From Herbiconiux sp. (GTDB lineage: Bacteria > Actinomycetota > Actinomycetes > Actinomycetales > Microbacteriaceae), in the NCBI RefSeq assembly GCF_023264855.1, contig NZ_JAHFUW010000054.1, positions 1-33,856 of the forward strand: a DNA stretch of 33,856 bases, read 5' to 3'. Position numbers and translations under genes: made by a program. The notes beneath the pieces are model-generated. The model worked only from the letters and a program-made list of their open reading frames with translations. It was not told the DNA's origin and did no database searches. Shown here piece after piece: positions 8,207 through 17,178 of the stretch (positions are counted from its first letter, which is position 1; each line of letters starts with the position of its first letter).

Positions 8207-9383
8207 GGCCGGCTCCGGTGCCGCCTCGGCGGGCTTCCCAGCGCGCGCGGGCCTCGAGCGTCATGACGGCGCTCAGCTCGGTCGCGAGAGACGTCGTGCG
8301 CGGGGCGGGGTGGCTCCAATCGTCACCGGCGAGAGCCTGACGGTTCGTGGGAGACCGATGAGGGGCGGTCCCGGCCGCGTCCGGGTCCGGGTGCAGGTGC
8401 AGCCGGAGGCGATCCGTCGCCTCGAGGAAGAAGGGCGTCAGAGGGTCACTGCCCGGGCCGGGCTCCCCGTCCGCAAGCCGCTCGAGCAAGCCCTCAAGAT
8501 GGCGGAAGAAGATGCCCTTGAACAGGCCGGCATCGCCGCCGCCGCGCTCGTCGAGGCGCGCGTTCTCGCCCGTGACGACGCCGTCGGGCGCGAGGGTGCA
8601 GATGGTCGCAGCAGCCGTGCCGGCGGCCTCAGTCAGGAGCGGGGTGTCGCCGGTGCGGTCGAACTGCTCGGTCAGCGCGCCGATGAGCAGTCCCTGGTTG
8701 TAGCTGAAGATCCAGTCGCGGTCGATCTCGTCGCCACCCGTGCGCCCGATGCCGTCGAGCACGAGCGATCGGTCGTCGACGAGGCGCGTGCGCATCCAGT
8801 CGAGCGCCGCCTCGCCCCGGTCGAGGAACCGCTGTTCGCCGGTGCGGGAGTGCAGTCGCAAGGAGGCGAGTGCGAAGGCGCCGTTGCTCGGAGCGTTCTT
8901 GTACGAGGGCTGCTGCACCCGCCACGAGACGCTCGGGCCGTGGGCCGTGTTCCAGCCGCGGCTCGCGATGTGCTCCCACAGTGCCTCGGCATCAGCGAGG
9001 TGGGCGCGCTCCCCGGTGGCCTCCGCCAGCCGGAGGGCGGCCAGGCACAACCATCCCATGTCGTCGAAGTAGTCGTTGAACAGCCCGTGATTGCGCTTCA
9101 CGATCCGCGCATACACGGCCCGGGCCTGGTCGAGGCGACGCCCGTCGCCGCTGCGCTCGAAGGCGTCGATCCGCACCTCGACCGCGTGCGCCAGCCACCA
9201 GTAGTTGAAGTCGAACGCCTGCCGCAGCCGCCACGGGCTGGTGTTGCGCATCCGCCCGCTCCCGCCCGGCCTCCCGCGCCGCCCTACCAGCGGGAGCCGC
9301 TCGACGCGCGACACGAAGCGCGCGTCCAGCGCGTCCTGCCCCTGCTCGGCCTCAGCGGCCCAAGCCTGCGCATCCGCTCTCAC
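8196..9383 (-). CDS. Glycoside hydrolase family 76 (alpha-1,6-mannanase-like) protein
   Basis: The 395-residue protein shows the (alpha/alpha)6-barrel pattern of GH76: repeated aromatic helices (FDFNYWWLAHAVEV, WEHIASRGW, WIFSYNQGLLIGAL) and the catalytic aspartate pair Asp107-Asp108 in NDYFDDMGWLCLAALRL. GH76 enzymes cleave alpha-1,6-mannosidic bonds with retention. There is no signal peptide, so this one should act inside the cell, perhaps on imported manno-oligosaccharides or on a polyprenyl or lipid mannoside; that is inference. The GTG at 9383 is chosen because TACGGT lies exactly 6 bases upstream (leaderless) and because the longer frame to 9908 would run through the divergent MFS gene. 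Confidence 0.8.
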   Translation of the reverse strand: MRADAQAWAAEAEQGQDALDARFVSRVERLPLVGRRGRPGGSGRMRNTSPWRLRQAFDFNYWWLAHAVEVRIDAFERSGDGRRLDQARAVYARIVKRNHGLFNDYFDDMGWLCLAALRLAEATGERAHLADAEALWEHIASRGWNTAHGPSVSWRVQQPSYKNAPSNGAFALASLRLHSRTGEQRFLDRGEAALDWMRTRLVDDRSLVLDGIGRTGGDEIDRDWIFSYNQGLLIGALTEQFDRTGDTPLLTEAAGTAAATICTLAPDGVVTGENARLDERGGGDAGLFKGIFFRHLEGLLERLADGEPGPGSDPLTPFFLEATDRLRLHLHPDPDAAGTAPHRSPTNRQALAGDDWSHPAPRTTSLATELSAVMTLEARARWEARRGGTGAGPTV

Positions 9384-9389
9384 CCGCTC

Positions 9390-9395
9390 ACCGTA
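9390..9395 (-). promoter_or_regulatory. -10 element of the GH76 gene (leaderless)
   Basis: On the minus strand TACGGT is followed by exactly 6 bases and then the GTG start at 9383. The signal supports this start over the longer frame. Confidence 0.5.
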
Positions 9396-9432
9396 CCGCC
9401 GCCGGGGCTGCAGAGGTCCGTCACGGCCGTGG

Positions 9433-9438
9433 TTGACT
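9433..9438 (+). promoter_or_regulatory. Weak -10-like element of the DHA2 MFS gene
   Basis: TTGACT ends 6 bases before the ATG at 9445. It lacks the usual A at position 2, so it is the weakest of the leaderless candidates in the window. It lies 37 bases from the divergent GH76 -10. Confidence 0.3.
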
Positions 9439-9444
9439 GAGCGC

Positions 9445-10827
9445 ATGACGACAGAGGGCTCGATGAGCCGCGCGCAGCGGGTGGTGCTGGCGGTCGCCAT
9501 CCTCTCGGCGTTCGTGTCGTTCCTCGACGCCACCGTCATCAACGTGGCGCTGCCCGCGATCAGCCGCGACCTCGGCGGCGAGCTCTCCAGCCAGCAGTGG
9601 GTGGTGGATGCGTACCTCATCACCCTGGGCGCCGTCATCCTGCTCGCCGGCTCGCTCTCCGACGTGTTCGGCCGCAAGAAGGTGCTCTTCGCCGGACTGA
9701 TCGGCTTCGGCGTCAGCTCGCTGCTGTGTGCTTTCGCCCCGACGATCGAGTTCCTGATCGTCGCCCGCGGCCTGCAGGGCATCGCCGGCGCGCTGCTCGT
9801 GCCGAGCTCGCTCGCGCTCATCCTGGCCAACTTCAGCGGGCCCTCGCAGGGCCGCGCCATCGGCACCTGGACGGCCTTCACCAGCGTCGCGAACATCGCC
9901 GGCCCCATCCTGGGTGGCGTGCTGGTCGACCAGCTCTCCTGGCGCTACGTGTTCGGCATCAACGTGCTGCCGATCGCCGTCACCCTGGTGCTGCTCACCC
10001 GCCTCGAGCACGACCACGTGCGCGACCCCGCCGCCCGCATCGACTGGGCCGGAGCCGCGCTGGGCATCCTGGGCCTCGGCCTGCCCGTGTTCGCGCTGAT
10101 CGAGCAGGCCAACTTCGGCTGGGGCTCCCCGGTGGTTCTCGTGCCGTTGATCGTCGGCATCCTGGCGCTCGCCGGATTCATCGTGAACGAGCGCCGGGCC
10201 CGCCAGCCGATGCTGCCGCTCGAGCTGTTCCGCGTGCGCAACTTCTCGATGGGCAACATCGCCACCTTCCTCATCTACGGGGCGCTCTCGCTCGGCTTCT
10301 TCAGCCTCGCCGTCTTTCTGCAGCAGGTGGCCGGGTACAGCGCCACCGAGGCCGGCTTCGCCATGATCCCCACGAGCCTGCTGCTGATCGGCCTGTCGAG
10401 CCTGTCCGGCCGGCTCAGCGGACGGATCGGCCCACGCCTGTTCATGACCGTCGGCCCGCTGCTCGCGAGCGCGGGCTTCCTGCTGATGCTCCGGATCGGC
10501 GACGACGCGAACTACCTCACCCAGGTGCTGCCCGCCATCGTGGTGTTCGGCCTCGGCATGGCCATCACGGTGGCGCCCCTGACCGCCGCGATCCTGGGCG
10601 CGATCGACCCCGCCCGCTCGGGCATCGCCTCGGCCGTCAACAACGCGGTCTCCCGGGTGGCGGGCCTGATCGCGGTGGCGTTCGCCAGCGTGATCGCGGG
10701 CACCGCGGTGCTCGATCTCGCGGGCTTCCACCGCGTGGCGATCGTGACGGCCGTCTTCTTCGCCGCCGGGGGCGTCGTGTCGTTCGCGGGCATCCGGAAC
10801 CCGAAGCGGTCCGTCGAGCGGCCATAA
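9445..10827 (+). CDS. MFS transporter, DHA2 (EmrB/QacA-like) drug exporter
   Basis: The 460-residue membrane protein is a 14-segment DHA2-type proton-driven exporter. The first helix carries SFLDATVINVALPAI, a signature of EmrB/QacA-like pumps, followed by WVVDAYLITLGAVILLAGSL and the motif A loop SDVFGRKKV. Motif C-like Gly-rich sequence follows in helix 5 (NIAGPILGGVL). Likely substrates are hydrophobic drugs or metabolites, but they cannot be read from sequence. The ATG at 9445 fits the leaderless spacing seen elsewhere; the in-frame ATG at 9463 has an AGAGGG ribosome site and would remove six residues. The gene is divergent from GH76, and a 75-bp palindrome starts at the base after its TAA. 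Confidence 0.85.
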   Translation: MTTEGSMSRAQRVVLAVAILSAFVSFLDATVINVALPAISRDLGGELSSQQWVVDAYLITLGAVILLAGSLSDVFGRKKVLFAGLIGFGVSSLLCAFAPTIEFLIVARGLQGIAGALLVPSSLALILANFSGPSQGRAIGTWTAFTSVANIAGPILGGVLVDQLSWRYVFGINVLPIAVTLVLLTRLEHDHVRDPAARIDWAGAALGILGLGLPVFALIEQANFGWGSPVVLVPLIVGILALAGFIVNERRARQPMLPLELFRVRNFSMGNIATFLIYGALSLGFFSLAVFLQQVAGYSATEAGFAMIPTSLLLIGLSSLSGRLSGRIGPRLFMTVGPLLASAGFLLMLRIGDDANYLTQVLPAIVVFGLGMAITVAPLTAAILGAIDPARSGIASAVNNAVSRVAGLIAVAFASVIAGTAVLDLAGFHRVAIVTAVFFAAGGVVSFAGIRNPKRSVERP

Positions 10828-10902
10828 CCCGGGTTCGTGCAGAAATACGGGCCACCGAGCTCATAGACGGCTCGGCGATGCGTATTTCTGCAGGAACCCC
10901 GG
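10828..10902. terminator. 75-bp imperfect palindrome directly after the DHA2 MFS stop codon
   Basis: Bases 10828-10849 pair with 10881-10902 at 20 of 22 positions. A mismatched section follows, then CCGAGC (10855-10860) pairs with GCTCGG (10870-10875) around the same centre, 10865. The first base of the palindrome is the base after TAA. The position suits a terminator, but there is no T-tract. The layout (long outer arm, bubble, short inner arm) matches the palindrome at 5745-5814, while the sequence differs. Confidence 0.55.
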
Positions 10903-10969
10903 ATACCGACGCCGGGGCGAGGATGTCGGGGCCGCACCCGTGCATCAGGAGGTGCGCGGTGCCGCGCGA

Positions 10970-10975
10970 TAGGAT
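10970..10975 (+). promoter_or_regulatory. Possible -10 element upstream of the second MFS gene
   Basis: TAGGAT would start a transcript near 10982, giving a leader of about 35 bases before the GTG at 11017. No convincing -35 was found. Confidence 0.3.
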
Positions 10976-11016
10976 CGCAGCGTCACGAGACAGCCGGTGG
11001 GCGTTCCCTCCTTCGC

Positions 11017-12399
11017 GTGGCCAGATTGACGAGACACACCGTGCCGCACGATGCCGCCACGCCGCTGCCCGCCACCCCGCTGCCCGCCACCCCGCTGCCC
11101 ACCGCCCCGCTCGATCAGGCGGTTCCGGATGCTCAGAACCCCACGGGCCACACCGGCCCGCTGCGCCGGTACCGACGCATCTTCGCGGTGCGCGGCTCGG
11201 CCGCCTTCTTCGCGGCGGGCTGGATCGGCCGCATCCCGCGCTCCACGCTGAGCCTGGGCTCGGTGCTGCTGATCGCCGGCGCGACCGGCGCGTACACGCT
11301 GGCCGCCGCCGTGGCCGCGGCGATCGTGGTGGGGGTGGCCGTGTTCGGCCCGCTCTGGTCGCGCGGCATGGACCGCCTCGGCCAGCGCCGCATCCTGATC
11401 GTGACCGTCACGGTGTCGACGGTCTCCGGTCTCGCTCTGCTCGCGGTCGTGCTGGCCGGCGCGCCGCAGTGGACCTGGTTCGTGGCCGCGTTCCTCGTGG
11501 GCGCGACCTCGGTGGACATCGGATCGGCGACCCGCGCACGCTGGTCGGCCCTGCTGCCGGCCGGTGAGGCCCGTCACACGGCTCTCTCGCTGGAATCGGT
11601 GGCCGACGAATCGGTGTTCGTGATCGGGCCACCCCTGGTGACCGTGCTGGCCGCTGCCATCAACCCGGTGCTCGGGTTCGGTGTGGGTCTGGCGCTCGGA
11701 GTGGTCGGGGGAGTGGCCTTGGTGCTGCAGCGCCGAACGACGCCGGCCGTGCACCGCGAGCAGCAGCCTGCTGGGCAGACGCCCCGCCGCCGCATCCTGC
11801 GCCCCCTGCCCCGCGGCGTCGTCGCGCTGCTCCCCGTCTTCCTCGGCGTCGGCGTGGTGTTCGGCTCGCTCGACCTCACCGCCGTCGGCCTGACCGAGGC
11901 GGAGGGCGTGCCCGCGGCGGCCGGCTTCCTGCTCGCGATGTTCGCGCTCGGCAGCGTCGTCTCGGGATTCGTCTTCGGCGCCCGCGGCACGCGCATCCGC
12001 CCGGCCGTCATGGTGGCTGCCAGCGCGCTCGCCTACGGCATCGTGGTGCCGCTCGCCGTGCTGGTGCCCACCCTCCCCGCCCTCGGTGCCGCCCTGCTCG
12101 TGGCCGGCGGCGCGACCACCCCGCTGCTGATCTCCGCCATGGCCCTCGTCGAATCCCGCGTGGAGCGCACCCGCCTCACCGAGGCGCTCGCCTGGCCCTC
12201 GACGGCCATGAGCATCGGCGTCACGGCGGGATCGGCGCTGGCCGGCATCCTGATCGACGCCTCCGCCGCGCGCGAGGGCTTTCTGATCACGGCCGCCGGG
12301 GCATCCGCCGTCGGCATCGCCGGTCTGGTGGGCCTGGTCACGCTCGTGTCACGACGGCGCCGCTCCCAGGCGGTCATCAGCTTGGCCCAAGGGGACTGA
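11017..12399 (+). CDS. MFS transporter
   Basis: The product (460 residues from this start) has about 12 transmembrane segments and the general MFS layout with a cytoplasmic loop of about 30 polar residues in the middle (RRTTPAVHREQQPAGQTPRRR). The motif between helices 2 and 3 is FGPLWSRGMDRLGQRRIL, a degenerate motif A. The substrate is unknown. Residues 15-29 are an unusual Pro-rich tandem repeat (TPLPA three times). The start is uncertain: GTG at 11017 is the longest option and GTG at 11041 would shorten the tail by eight residues; neither has a good ribosome site. Confidence 0.75.
   Translation: MARLTRHTVPHDAATPLPATPLPATPLPTAPLDQAVPDAQNPTGHTGPLRRYRRIFAVRGSAAFFAAGWIGRIPRSTLSLGSVLLIAGATGAYTLAAAVAAAIVVGVAVFGPLWSRGMDRLGQRRILIVTVTVSTVSGLALLAVVLAGAPQWTWFVAAFLVGATSVDIGSATRARWSALLPAGEARHTALSLESVADESVFVIGPPLVTVLAAAINPVLGFGVGLALGVVGGVALVLQRRTTPAVHREQQPAGQTPRRRILRPLPRGVVALLPVFLGVGVVFGSLDLTAVGLTEAEGVPAAAGFLLAMFALGSVVSGFVFGARGTRIRPAVMVAASALAYGIVVPLAVLVPTLPALGAALLVAGGATTPLLISAMALVESRVERTRLTEALAWPSTAMSIGVTAGSALAGILIDASAAREGFLITAAGASAVGIAGLVGLVTLVSRRRRSQAVISLAQGD
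11059..11103 (+). repeat. Three tandem 15-bp repeats in the MFS N-terminal tail
   Basis: Three copies of a 15-base unit of the form ACCCCGCTGCCCGCC lie head to tail with two substitutions in total. They encode a Thr-Pro-Leu-Pro-Ala repeat ahead of the first membrane segment. Slippage could change the copy number without breaking the frame. Confidence 0.8.
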
Positions 12400-12446
12400 G
12401 CAAGACTGGCTCGCGATCCCCTCCCTATCTCTCACGAAGAGGAACC

Positions 12447-13424
12447 ATGCGCAGAATCCCGGTCGTCGTGACCGCCGTCGCCGCCGCCACACTCCTGCTG
12501 GCGGGCTGTTCCGCTTCGTCGGATCCGAGCCCCACGGATGCCGCGTCGGGCGAGTGCACCTCGGCCTCGTCGGGCAGCGCCTCCGACTCGGTCACCGTCA
12601 CCGGTGACTTCGGCGCCCTCCCCACCACCGCGTTCACCGGCCCGCTCTCGGTCGATTCCACCCAGCGCACCGTCGTCACCGAGGGAGACGGCGCGGAGGT
12701 CGTGAACGGCCAGGTCGCCACCATCGACTTCACCATCTACAACGGCACCTCGGGCGCCCAGGTGTTCTCCACGCTCGACGAGGGCGGCACCCAGCTGCAG
12801 CTCACGCTCGACGACACGCAGTACATTCCCGGCATCGTGAACGCGGTCTCCTGCGTGCCGATCGGATCGCGCGTGGTCGCGGTCATCCCCCCGGCGGATG
12901 CGTTCGGCGACACCGGGAACACTTCGCTCGGCATCGCGGCCACCGACAGCATGGTGATGGTCGCCGACGTCGAGGCCGTGGTGCCCACCCGCGCCGACGG
13001 GGAAGACCAGCCGGCGCAAGACGGCTTCCCGACGGTCGCACTCGACGACACCGGGGCTCCGACGGTCACCATCCCCGACACCGACCCGCCCGCCGAGCTC
13101 AAGATGGAGACCCTGAAGAAGGGCGACGGTGCGGTCGTGCAAGACGGCGACAGCGTCACCGTGCAGTACCAGGGTGTCATCTGGGGGTCCAAGACGGTCT
13201 TCGACCAGAGCTGGGGCAACGGCGGTCCGCGCACGTTCCAGACCACCGGCGTGGTCGCCGGCTTCTCGGCCGCCATGGTCGGCCAGACGGTCGGCTCGCA
13301 GGTGCTCGTGATCATCCCGCCCGACCAGGGCTACGGATCCGCGGGCAACGACTCCGCGGGCATCTCCGGCACCGACACGCTCGTCTTCGTGGTCGACATC
13401 CTGGCCACCGCCTCGGCGAGCTGA
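12447..13424 (+). CDS. FKBP-type peptidyl-prolyl isomerase lipoprotein with two FKBP-like domains
   Basis: The 325-residue protein starts with a Sec lipoprotein signal ending in LLLAGC (Cys21), so it should be anchored outside the membrane. Two FKBP-like units follow. The second (about 220-322) is the canonical one, with [48 protein letters not shown] and a closing [10 protein letters not shown]. The first (about 70-180) keeps the outline ([36 protein letters not shown]) but has lost several aromatic active-site positions, so it may bind proteins without isomerase activity. The likely job is folding of exported proteins. The ATG at 12447 has a good ribosome site (GAAGAGGA at 12436-12443). Confidence 0.85.
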   Translation: MRRIPVVVTAVAAATLLLAGCSASSDPSPTDAASGECTSASSGSASDSVTVTGDFGALPTTAFTGPLSVDSTQRTVVTEGDGAEVVNGQVATIDFTIYNGTSGAQVFSTLDEGGTQLQLTLDDTQYIPGIVNAVSCVPIGSRVVAVIPPADAFGDTGNTSLGIAATDSMVMVADVEAVVPTRADGEDQPAQDGFPTVALDDTGAPTVTIPDTDPPAELKMETLKKGDGAVVQDGDSVTVQYQGVIWGSKTVFDQSWGNGGPRTFQTTGVVAGFSAAMVGQTVGSQVLVIIPPDQGYGSAGNDSAGISGTDTLVFVVDILATASAS

Positions 13425-13453
13425 CCCGGGCTCCGGCATCCAGCCGCCAGTGG

Positions 13454-13459
13454 GATGAT
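13454..13459 (+). promoter_or_regulatory. -10-like element of dxr (leaderless)
   Basis: GATGAT ends exactly 6 bases before the GTG start of dxr at 13466. It fits NANNNT and the spacing shared with other genes here. Confidence 0.4.
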
Positions 13460-13465
13460 GGCACG

Positions 13466-14557
13466 GTGAGACGTGTCATCATCCTCGGGTCCACCGGTTC
13501 CATCGGCGTTCAGGCGCTCGACGTGATCCGGGCCAATCGCGAGCGGTTCGAGGTCGTGGGGCTCGTCGCGGGCACCAACCGCGAGACGCTCGAGGCGCAG
13601 GCCGCCGAGTTCGGCGTGAGCGACACCGGGCTCGGCGTCGTCGAGGCCGAGCAGATCGTGCGCGACGTCGAGGCGGACGTGGTGCTGAACGGCATCACCG
13701 GCTCGGTCGGGCTCGGCCCCACACTCGCGGCTCTCGAGGCGGGCCGCACGCTCGCGCTCGCCAACAAGGAGAGCCTGATCGTCGGCGGCGAGCTCGTGAA
13801 GGGCATCGCGGCGCCGGGGCAGATCGTGCCCGTCGACTCCGAGCACTCCGCCATCGCGCAAGCGCTGCGGTCGGGCACCCACGGCGAGGTGTCCCGCCTG
13901 GTGCTCACCGCATCCGGAGGCCCGTTTCGCGGTCGCAGCCGCGAGGACATGTCGTCGGTGACGCCCCGCGAGGCGCTCGCCCACCCCACCTGGGACATGG
14001 GCCTCGTCGTCACCACGAACTCCGCGACCCTGGTGAACAAAGGCCTCGAGGTGATCGAGGCGCACCTGCTGTTCGACGTGGCGTACAGCGACATCGAGGT
14101 GACGGTGCATCCGCAGTCGGTGGTGCACTCGATGGTGGAGTTCGTCGACGGATCGACCATCGCCCAGGCCTCCCCACCCGACATGCGCCTGCCCATCTCG
14201 CTCGGCCTCGACTGGCCGTCACGGGTGGCCGGCGTCGGCGCGCCGATCGACTGGACGCAGTCGCACAGCTGGACCTTCGCCCCGCTCGACGAGGCCGCGT
14301 TCCCCGCCGTGGCCCTGGCCAAGCAGGTCGGACGCGCCGGCGGCAGCTACCCCGCGGTCTTCAACGCGGCGAACGAGCAGGCCGTGGCGGCCTTCCACGC
14401 CGGGCGGATCGGCTTCCTCGACATCGTCGACACGGTTCGCCGCGTGGTCGACCTGCACGAGATGCCCTCCGACACCCTCACGCGCGACTCCCTCGCCGAG
14501 GCCGAGCTCTGGGCCCGCGCCACCGCCGACACCCTGCTCGCCAAGTCCAGGAGCTAG
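13466..14557 (+). CDS. dxr: 1-deoxy-D-xylulose 5-phosphate reductoisomerase
   Basis: The 363-residue enzyme converts 1-deoxy-D-xylulose 5-phosphate to 2-C-methyl-D-erythritol 4-phosphate with NADPH, the first committed MEP-pathway step and the target of fosmidomycin. Visible are the NADPH-binding GSTGSIG (8-14), ANKESLI, the metal and substrate loop [17 protein letters not shown] and [12 protein letters not shown]. It is a little shorter than many homologues but all core motifs are present. The GTG at 13466 is set by the conserved N-terminus and by the -10-like hexamer 6 bases upstream. It is followed by rseP and ispG, an order conserved in actinobacteria. Confidence 0.95.
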   Translation: MRRVIILGSTGSIGVQALDVIRANRERFEVVGLVAGTNRETLEAQAAEFGVSDTGLGVVEAEQIVRDVEADVVLNGITGSVGLGPTLAALEAGRTLALANKESLIVGGELVKGIAAPGQIVPVDSEHSAIAQALRSGTHGEVSRLVLTASGGPFRGRSREDMSSVTPREALAHPTWDMGLVVTTNSATLVNKGLEVIEAHLLFDVAYSDIEVTVHPQSVVHSMVEFVDGSTIAQASPPDMRLPISLGLDWPSRVAGVGAPIDWTQSHSWTFAPLDEAAFPAVALAKQVGRAGGSYPAVFNAANEQAVAAFHAGRIGFLDIVDTVRRVVDLHEMPSDTLTRDSLAEAELWARATADTLLAKSRS

Positions 14558-14607
14558 CCCACAACTTCCGCACAGGGAACGGTCAGCGGCGTCTTCGGGC
14601 GCCGGGG

Positions 14608-14613
14608 TAGTGT
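14608..14613 (+). promoter_or_regulatory. -10 element of rseP (leaderless)
   Basis: TAGTGT ends exactly 6 bases before the GTG start at 14620, so rseP has its own predicted leaderless transcript in addition to any read-through from dxr. Confidence 0.5.
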
Positions 14614-14619
14614 CCTCGT

Positions 14620-15948
14620 GTGGAAACGGTCCTGCAGTTCATTCTCGGCGTGCTCATCATCGCCGTCGGCGTCGCCGTCTCCATCGGCCTGCACGAGGTG
14701 GGCCACCTGGTGCCCGCGAAACTGTTCGGCATCAAGGTCACGCAGTACATGATCGGCTTCGGCCCCACGGTGTTCTCGCGCAAACGCGGCGAGACCGAGT
14801 ACGGCGTGAAGGCCATCCCGTTCGGCGGCTACATCTCGATGATCGGCATGTTCCCGCCGCGGCGCGAGGGTGAGAAGGCGGTCGCGAACAGCACGGGTTT
14901 CTTCCAGTCGATGGTTCAGGATGCCCGCCAGCAGTCCCAGCTCACCATCGGCCTCGAGGAAGACCGCGCGTTCTACCGCAAACCCGTCTGGCAGCGCATC
15001 ATCGTGATGCTCGGTGGCCCGTTCATGAACCTCGTGCTGGCGGTCGTGTTCTTCTCGATCGTGCTCGTCGGCTTCGGCACGGTGCAGTCCTCCACCACGG
15101 TCGGCAGCGTCTCGACCTGCGTGCTGCCGGCCACCAGCGACCGCCAGACCTGCGAAGACGGTGACCAGCAGTCGCCGGGTGCCGCCGCGGGCATCCAGCC
15201 GGGCGATCAGCTCGTCAGCCTCGGCGGAACCCCCATCACCAGTTGGGACCAGTCGACCCAGATCATCCGCGACTCCGCCGGCGACACCCTGCCCCTCGTG
15301 GTGCTGCGCGACGGCGTCGAGACCACCCTCAGCCTCACGCCGCTGCTCACCGAGCGCTACGTCACCGACGACAAGGGGGCGGTCGTCAAAGATGCCGACG
15401 GCGCGAACGTCACCCAAGACGTCGGCTTCGTCGGCATCGGGGCCGCCACCGAGCTCGTGCCGCAGCCGATCACCGCCGTGCTGCCGATGGTCGGCGACAC
15501 CATCGGCTCCACCGTGGGTCTGGTCGTCAACCTGCCCCAGAAGCTCTACGGCGTCGCCCAGGCCGCCTTCGGCTCGGGCGAGCGCGACATCAACGGGCCG
15601 ATCAGTGTGGTGGGGGTCGGCCGGGTCGCCGGCGAGATCGCGTCGATCGACTCGATCCCGCTCGCCTCCAAGGCGGCGAGCCTGCTCGGCCTCCTCGGCT
15701 CGCTGAACGTCGCCCTGTTCGTCATCAACCTCGTGCCGCTCACGCCGCTGGACGGCGGGCACGTGGTCTCCGCGCTCTGGGAGGGCATCCGGCGCTTCGT
15801 CGCCAAGGTGTTCAAGCGCAAAGACCCGGGGCCGGTGGATGCTGCCAAGCTGATGCCGCTCACCTTCGCCGTCGTCATCCTGTTCGGCGGCATGACCGCG
15901 CTGCTGGTGTACGCCGACATCGTGAAGCCGATCGACGTCTTCGGATAG
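14620..15948 (+). CDS. rseP: Site-2 zinc metalloprotease (M50, RseP/Rip1 type)
   Basis: The 442-residue intramembrane protease cleaves membrane-bound anti-sigma factors and similar proteins. The first membrane segment holds the zinc motif HEVGH (residues 25-29). A PDZ-like domain lies at about 170-260 (GAAAGIQPGDQLVSLGGTPI). The third zinc ligand is in the later segment LVPLTPLDGGH (Asp near 378). The family member in Mycobacterium, Rip1 (Rv2869c), also sits between dxr and ispG. Start at the GTG: a conserved hydrophobic N-terminus follows at once. Targets cannot be read from this window because no anti-sigma gene is nearby. Confidence 0.92.
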   Translation: METVLQFILGVLIIAVGVAVSIGLHEVGHLVPAKLFGIKVTQYMIGFGPTVFSRKRGETEYGVKAIPFGGYISMIGMFPPRREGEKAVANSTGFFQSMVQDARQQSQLTIGLEEDRAFYRKPVWQRIIVMLGGPFMNLVLAVVFFSIVLVGFGTVQSSTTVGSVSTCVLPATSDRQTCEDGDQQSPGAAAGIQPGDQLVSLGGTPITSWDQSTQIIRDSAGDTLPLVVLRDGVETTLSLTPLLTERYVTDDKGAVVKDADGANVTQDVGFVGIGAATELVPQPITAVLPMVGDTIGSTVGLVVNLPQKLYGVAQAAFGSGERDINGPISVVGVGRVAGEIASIDSIPLASKAASLLGLLGSLNVALFVINLVPLTPLDGGHVVSALWEGIRRFVAKVFKRKDPGPVDAAKLMPLTFAVVILFGGMTALLVYADIVKPIDVFG

Positions 15949-15992
15949 CTGTGTGTCGGGGCTGCGCTGACCGCTCGTCCAGACAACGGATC

Positions 15993-15998
15993 TAGACT
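15993..15998 (+). promoter_or_regulatory. -10 element of ispG (leaderless)
   Basis: TAGACT ends exactly 6 bases before the GTG start at 16005 and is one of the best matches to the actinobacterial TANNNT -10. Confidence 0.6.
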
Positions 15999-16004
15999 GA
16001 ATCC

Positions 16005-17156
16005 GTGCCTGCAGTCAACCTCGGAATGCCCAAACCGCCGCCGGAAACCCTCGCTCCCCGGCGCAAGTCCCGCCAGATCAAGGTGGGCAAGGTGCTCGTG
16101 GGCGGCGACGCCCCCGTGAGTGTGCAGTCGATGTGCACCACCCCCACCCCGAACATCAACGCCACACTCCAGCAGATCGCCGAGCTGACGGCATCCGGAT
16201 GCGACATCGTGCGCGTCGCCGTGCCCTCGCGCGATGACGCGGAGGCGCTGCCGATCATCGCGAAGAAGTCGCAGATCCCGGTGATCGCCGACATCCACTT
16301 CCAGCCCAACTACGTCTACGCCGCGATCGACGCCGGCTGTGCCGCCGTGCGCGTGAACCCGGGCAACATCCGCAAGTTCGACGATCAGGTGGGCAAGATC
16401 GCCGCTGCCGCGAAGGCCGCGGGAGTGAGCATCCGGATCGGCGTGAACGCCGGGTCGCTCGAGCCCTCGCTGCTCGCGAAGTACGGCAAGGCGACTCCGG
16501 AGGCGCTCGTCGAGAGCGCCGTCTGGGAGGCCTCGCTGTTCGAGGAGCACGACTTCCACGACTTCAAGATCTCGGTCAAGCACAACGACCCCATCATCAT
16601 GGTGAAGGCCTACCGCCTTCTCGCCGAGCGCGGCGACTGGCCGCTGCACCTCGGCGTCACCGAGGCCGGCCCCGAGTTCCAGGGCACCATCAAGTCGTCG
16701 ACGGCGTTCGGCATCCTGCTCGCAGAGGGCATCGGCGACACCATCCGCGTCTCGCTCTCGGCCCCGCCGGCGCAGGAGGTGAAGGTGGGTCTGCAGATCC
16801 TGCAGTCGCTCAACCTGCGCGAGCGCAAGCTCGAGATCGTGTCCTGCCCCTCGTGCGGCCGTGCGCAGGTCGACGTGTACACGCTCGCCAACGACGTCAC
16901 CTCGGGCCTGGAGGGCATGACCGTGCCGCTCCGGGTGGCCGTGATGGGCTGCGTCGTGAACGGCCCGGGTGAGGCGCGCGACGCCGACCTCGGCGTGGCC
17001 TCCGGCAACGGTAAGGGCCAGATCTTCGTCAAGGGCGAGGTCGTCAAGACCGTGCCCGAGTCGGAGATCGTGGCGACGCTGATCGCCGAGGCCAACCGCC
17101 TCGCCGCGGAGATGCCGTCGGATGTCGTCGGCAGCCCGCAGGTCGTCACCGCGTAG
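16005..17156 (+). CDS. ispG: 4-hydroxy-3-methylbut-2-enyl diphosphate synthase (flavodoxin/ferredoxin)
   Basis: The 383-residue iron-sulfur enzyme (GcpE) reductively opens the ring of methylerythritol cyclodiphosphate to give HMBPP, the penultimate MEP-pathway step. The [4Fe-4S] ligands are Cys281 and Cys284 in SCPSCGRAQ, Cys316 in [12 protein letters not shown], and probably Glu323 of the same motif. The N-terminal TIM-barrel part begins [15 protein letters not shown]. It lacks the extra insert domain of plant-type enzymes. It belongs to the dxr-rseP-ispG cluster and has its own leaderless promoter. Confidence 0.95.
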   Translation: MPAVNLGMPKPPPETLAPRRKSRQIKVGKVLVGGDAPVSVQSMCTTPTPNINATLQQIAELTASGCDIVRVAVPSRDDAEALPIIAKKSQIPVIADIHFQPNYVYAAIDAGCAAVRVNPGNIRKFDDQVGKIAAAAKAAGVSIRIGVNAGSLEPSLLAKYGKATPEALVESAVWEASLFEEHDFHDFKISVKHNDPIIMVKAYRLLAERGDWPLHLGVTEAGPEFQGTIKSSTAFGILLAEGIGDTIRVSLSAPPAQEVKVGLQILQSLNLRERKLEIVSCPSCGRAQVDVYTLANDVTSGLEGMTVPLRVAVMGCVVNGPGEARDADLGVASGNGKGQIFVKGEVVKTVPESEIVATLIAEANRLAAEMPSDVVGSPQVVTA

Positions 17157-17166
17157 AGCGGGTCGC

Positions 17167-17172
17167 TAGCCT
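17167..17172 (+). promoter_or_regulatory. -10 element of the MaoC-like gene (leaderless)
   Basis: TAGCCT ends exactly 6 bases before the ATG at 17179. It lies 11 bases behind the ispG stop. Confidence 0.5.
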
Positions 17173-17178
17173 GGGTGC

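Noticed and set aside
9384-9908. Upstream extension of the GH76 frame
   Set aside because: It runs through the divergent MFS gene; the GTG at 9383 with a -10 six bases upstream is a better start.
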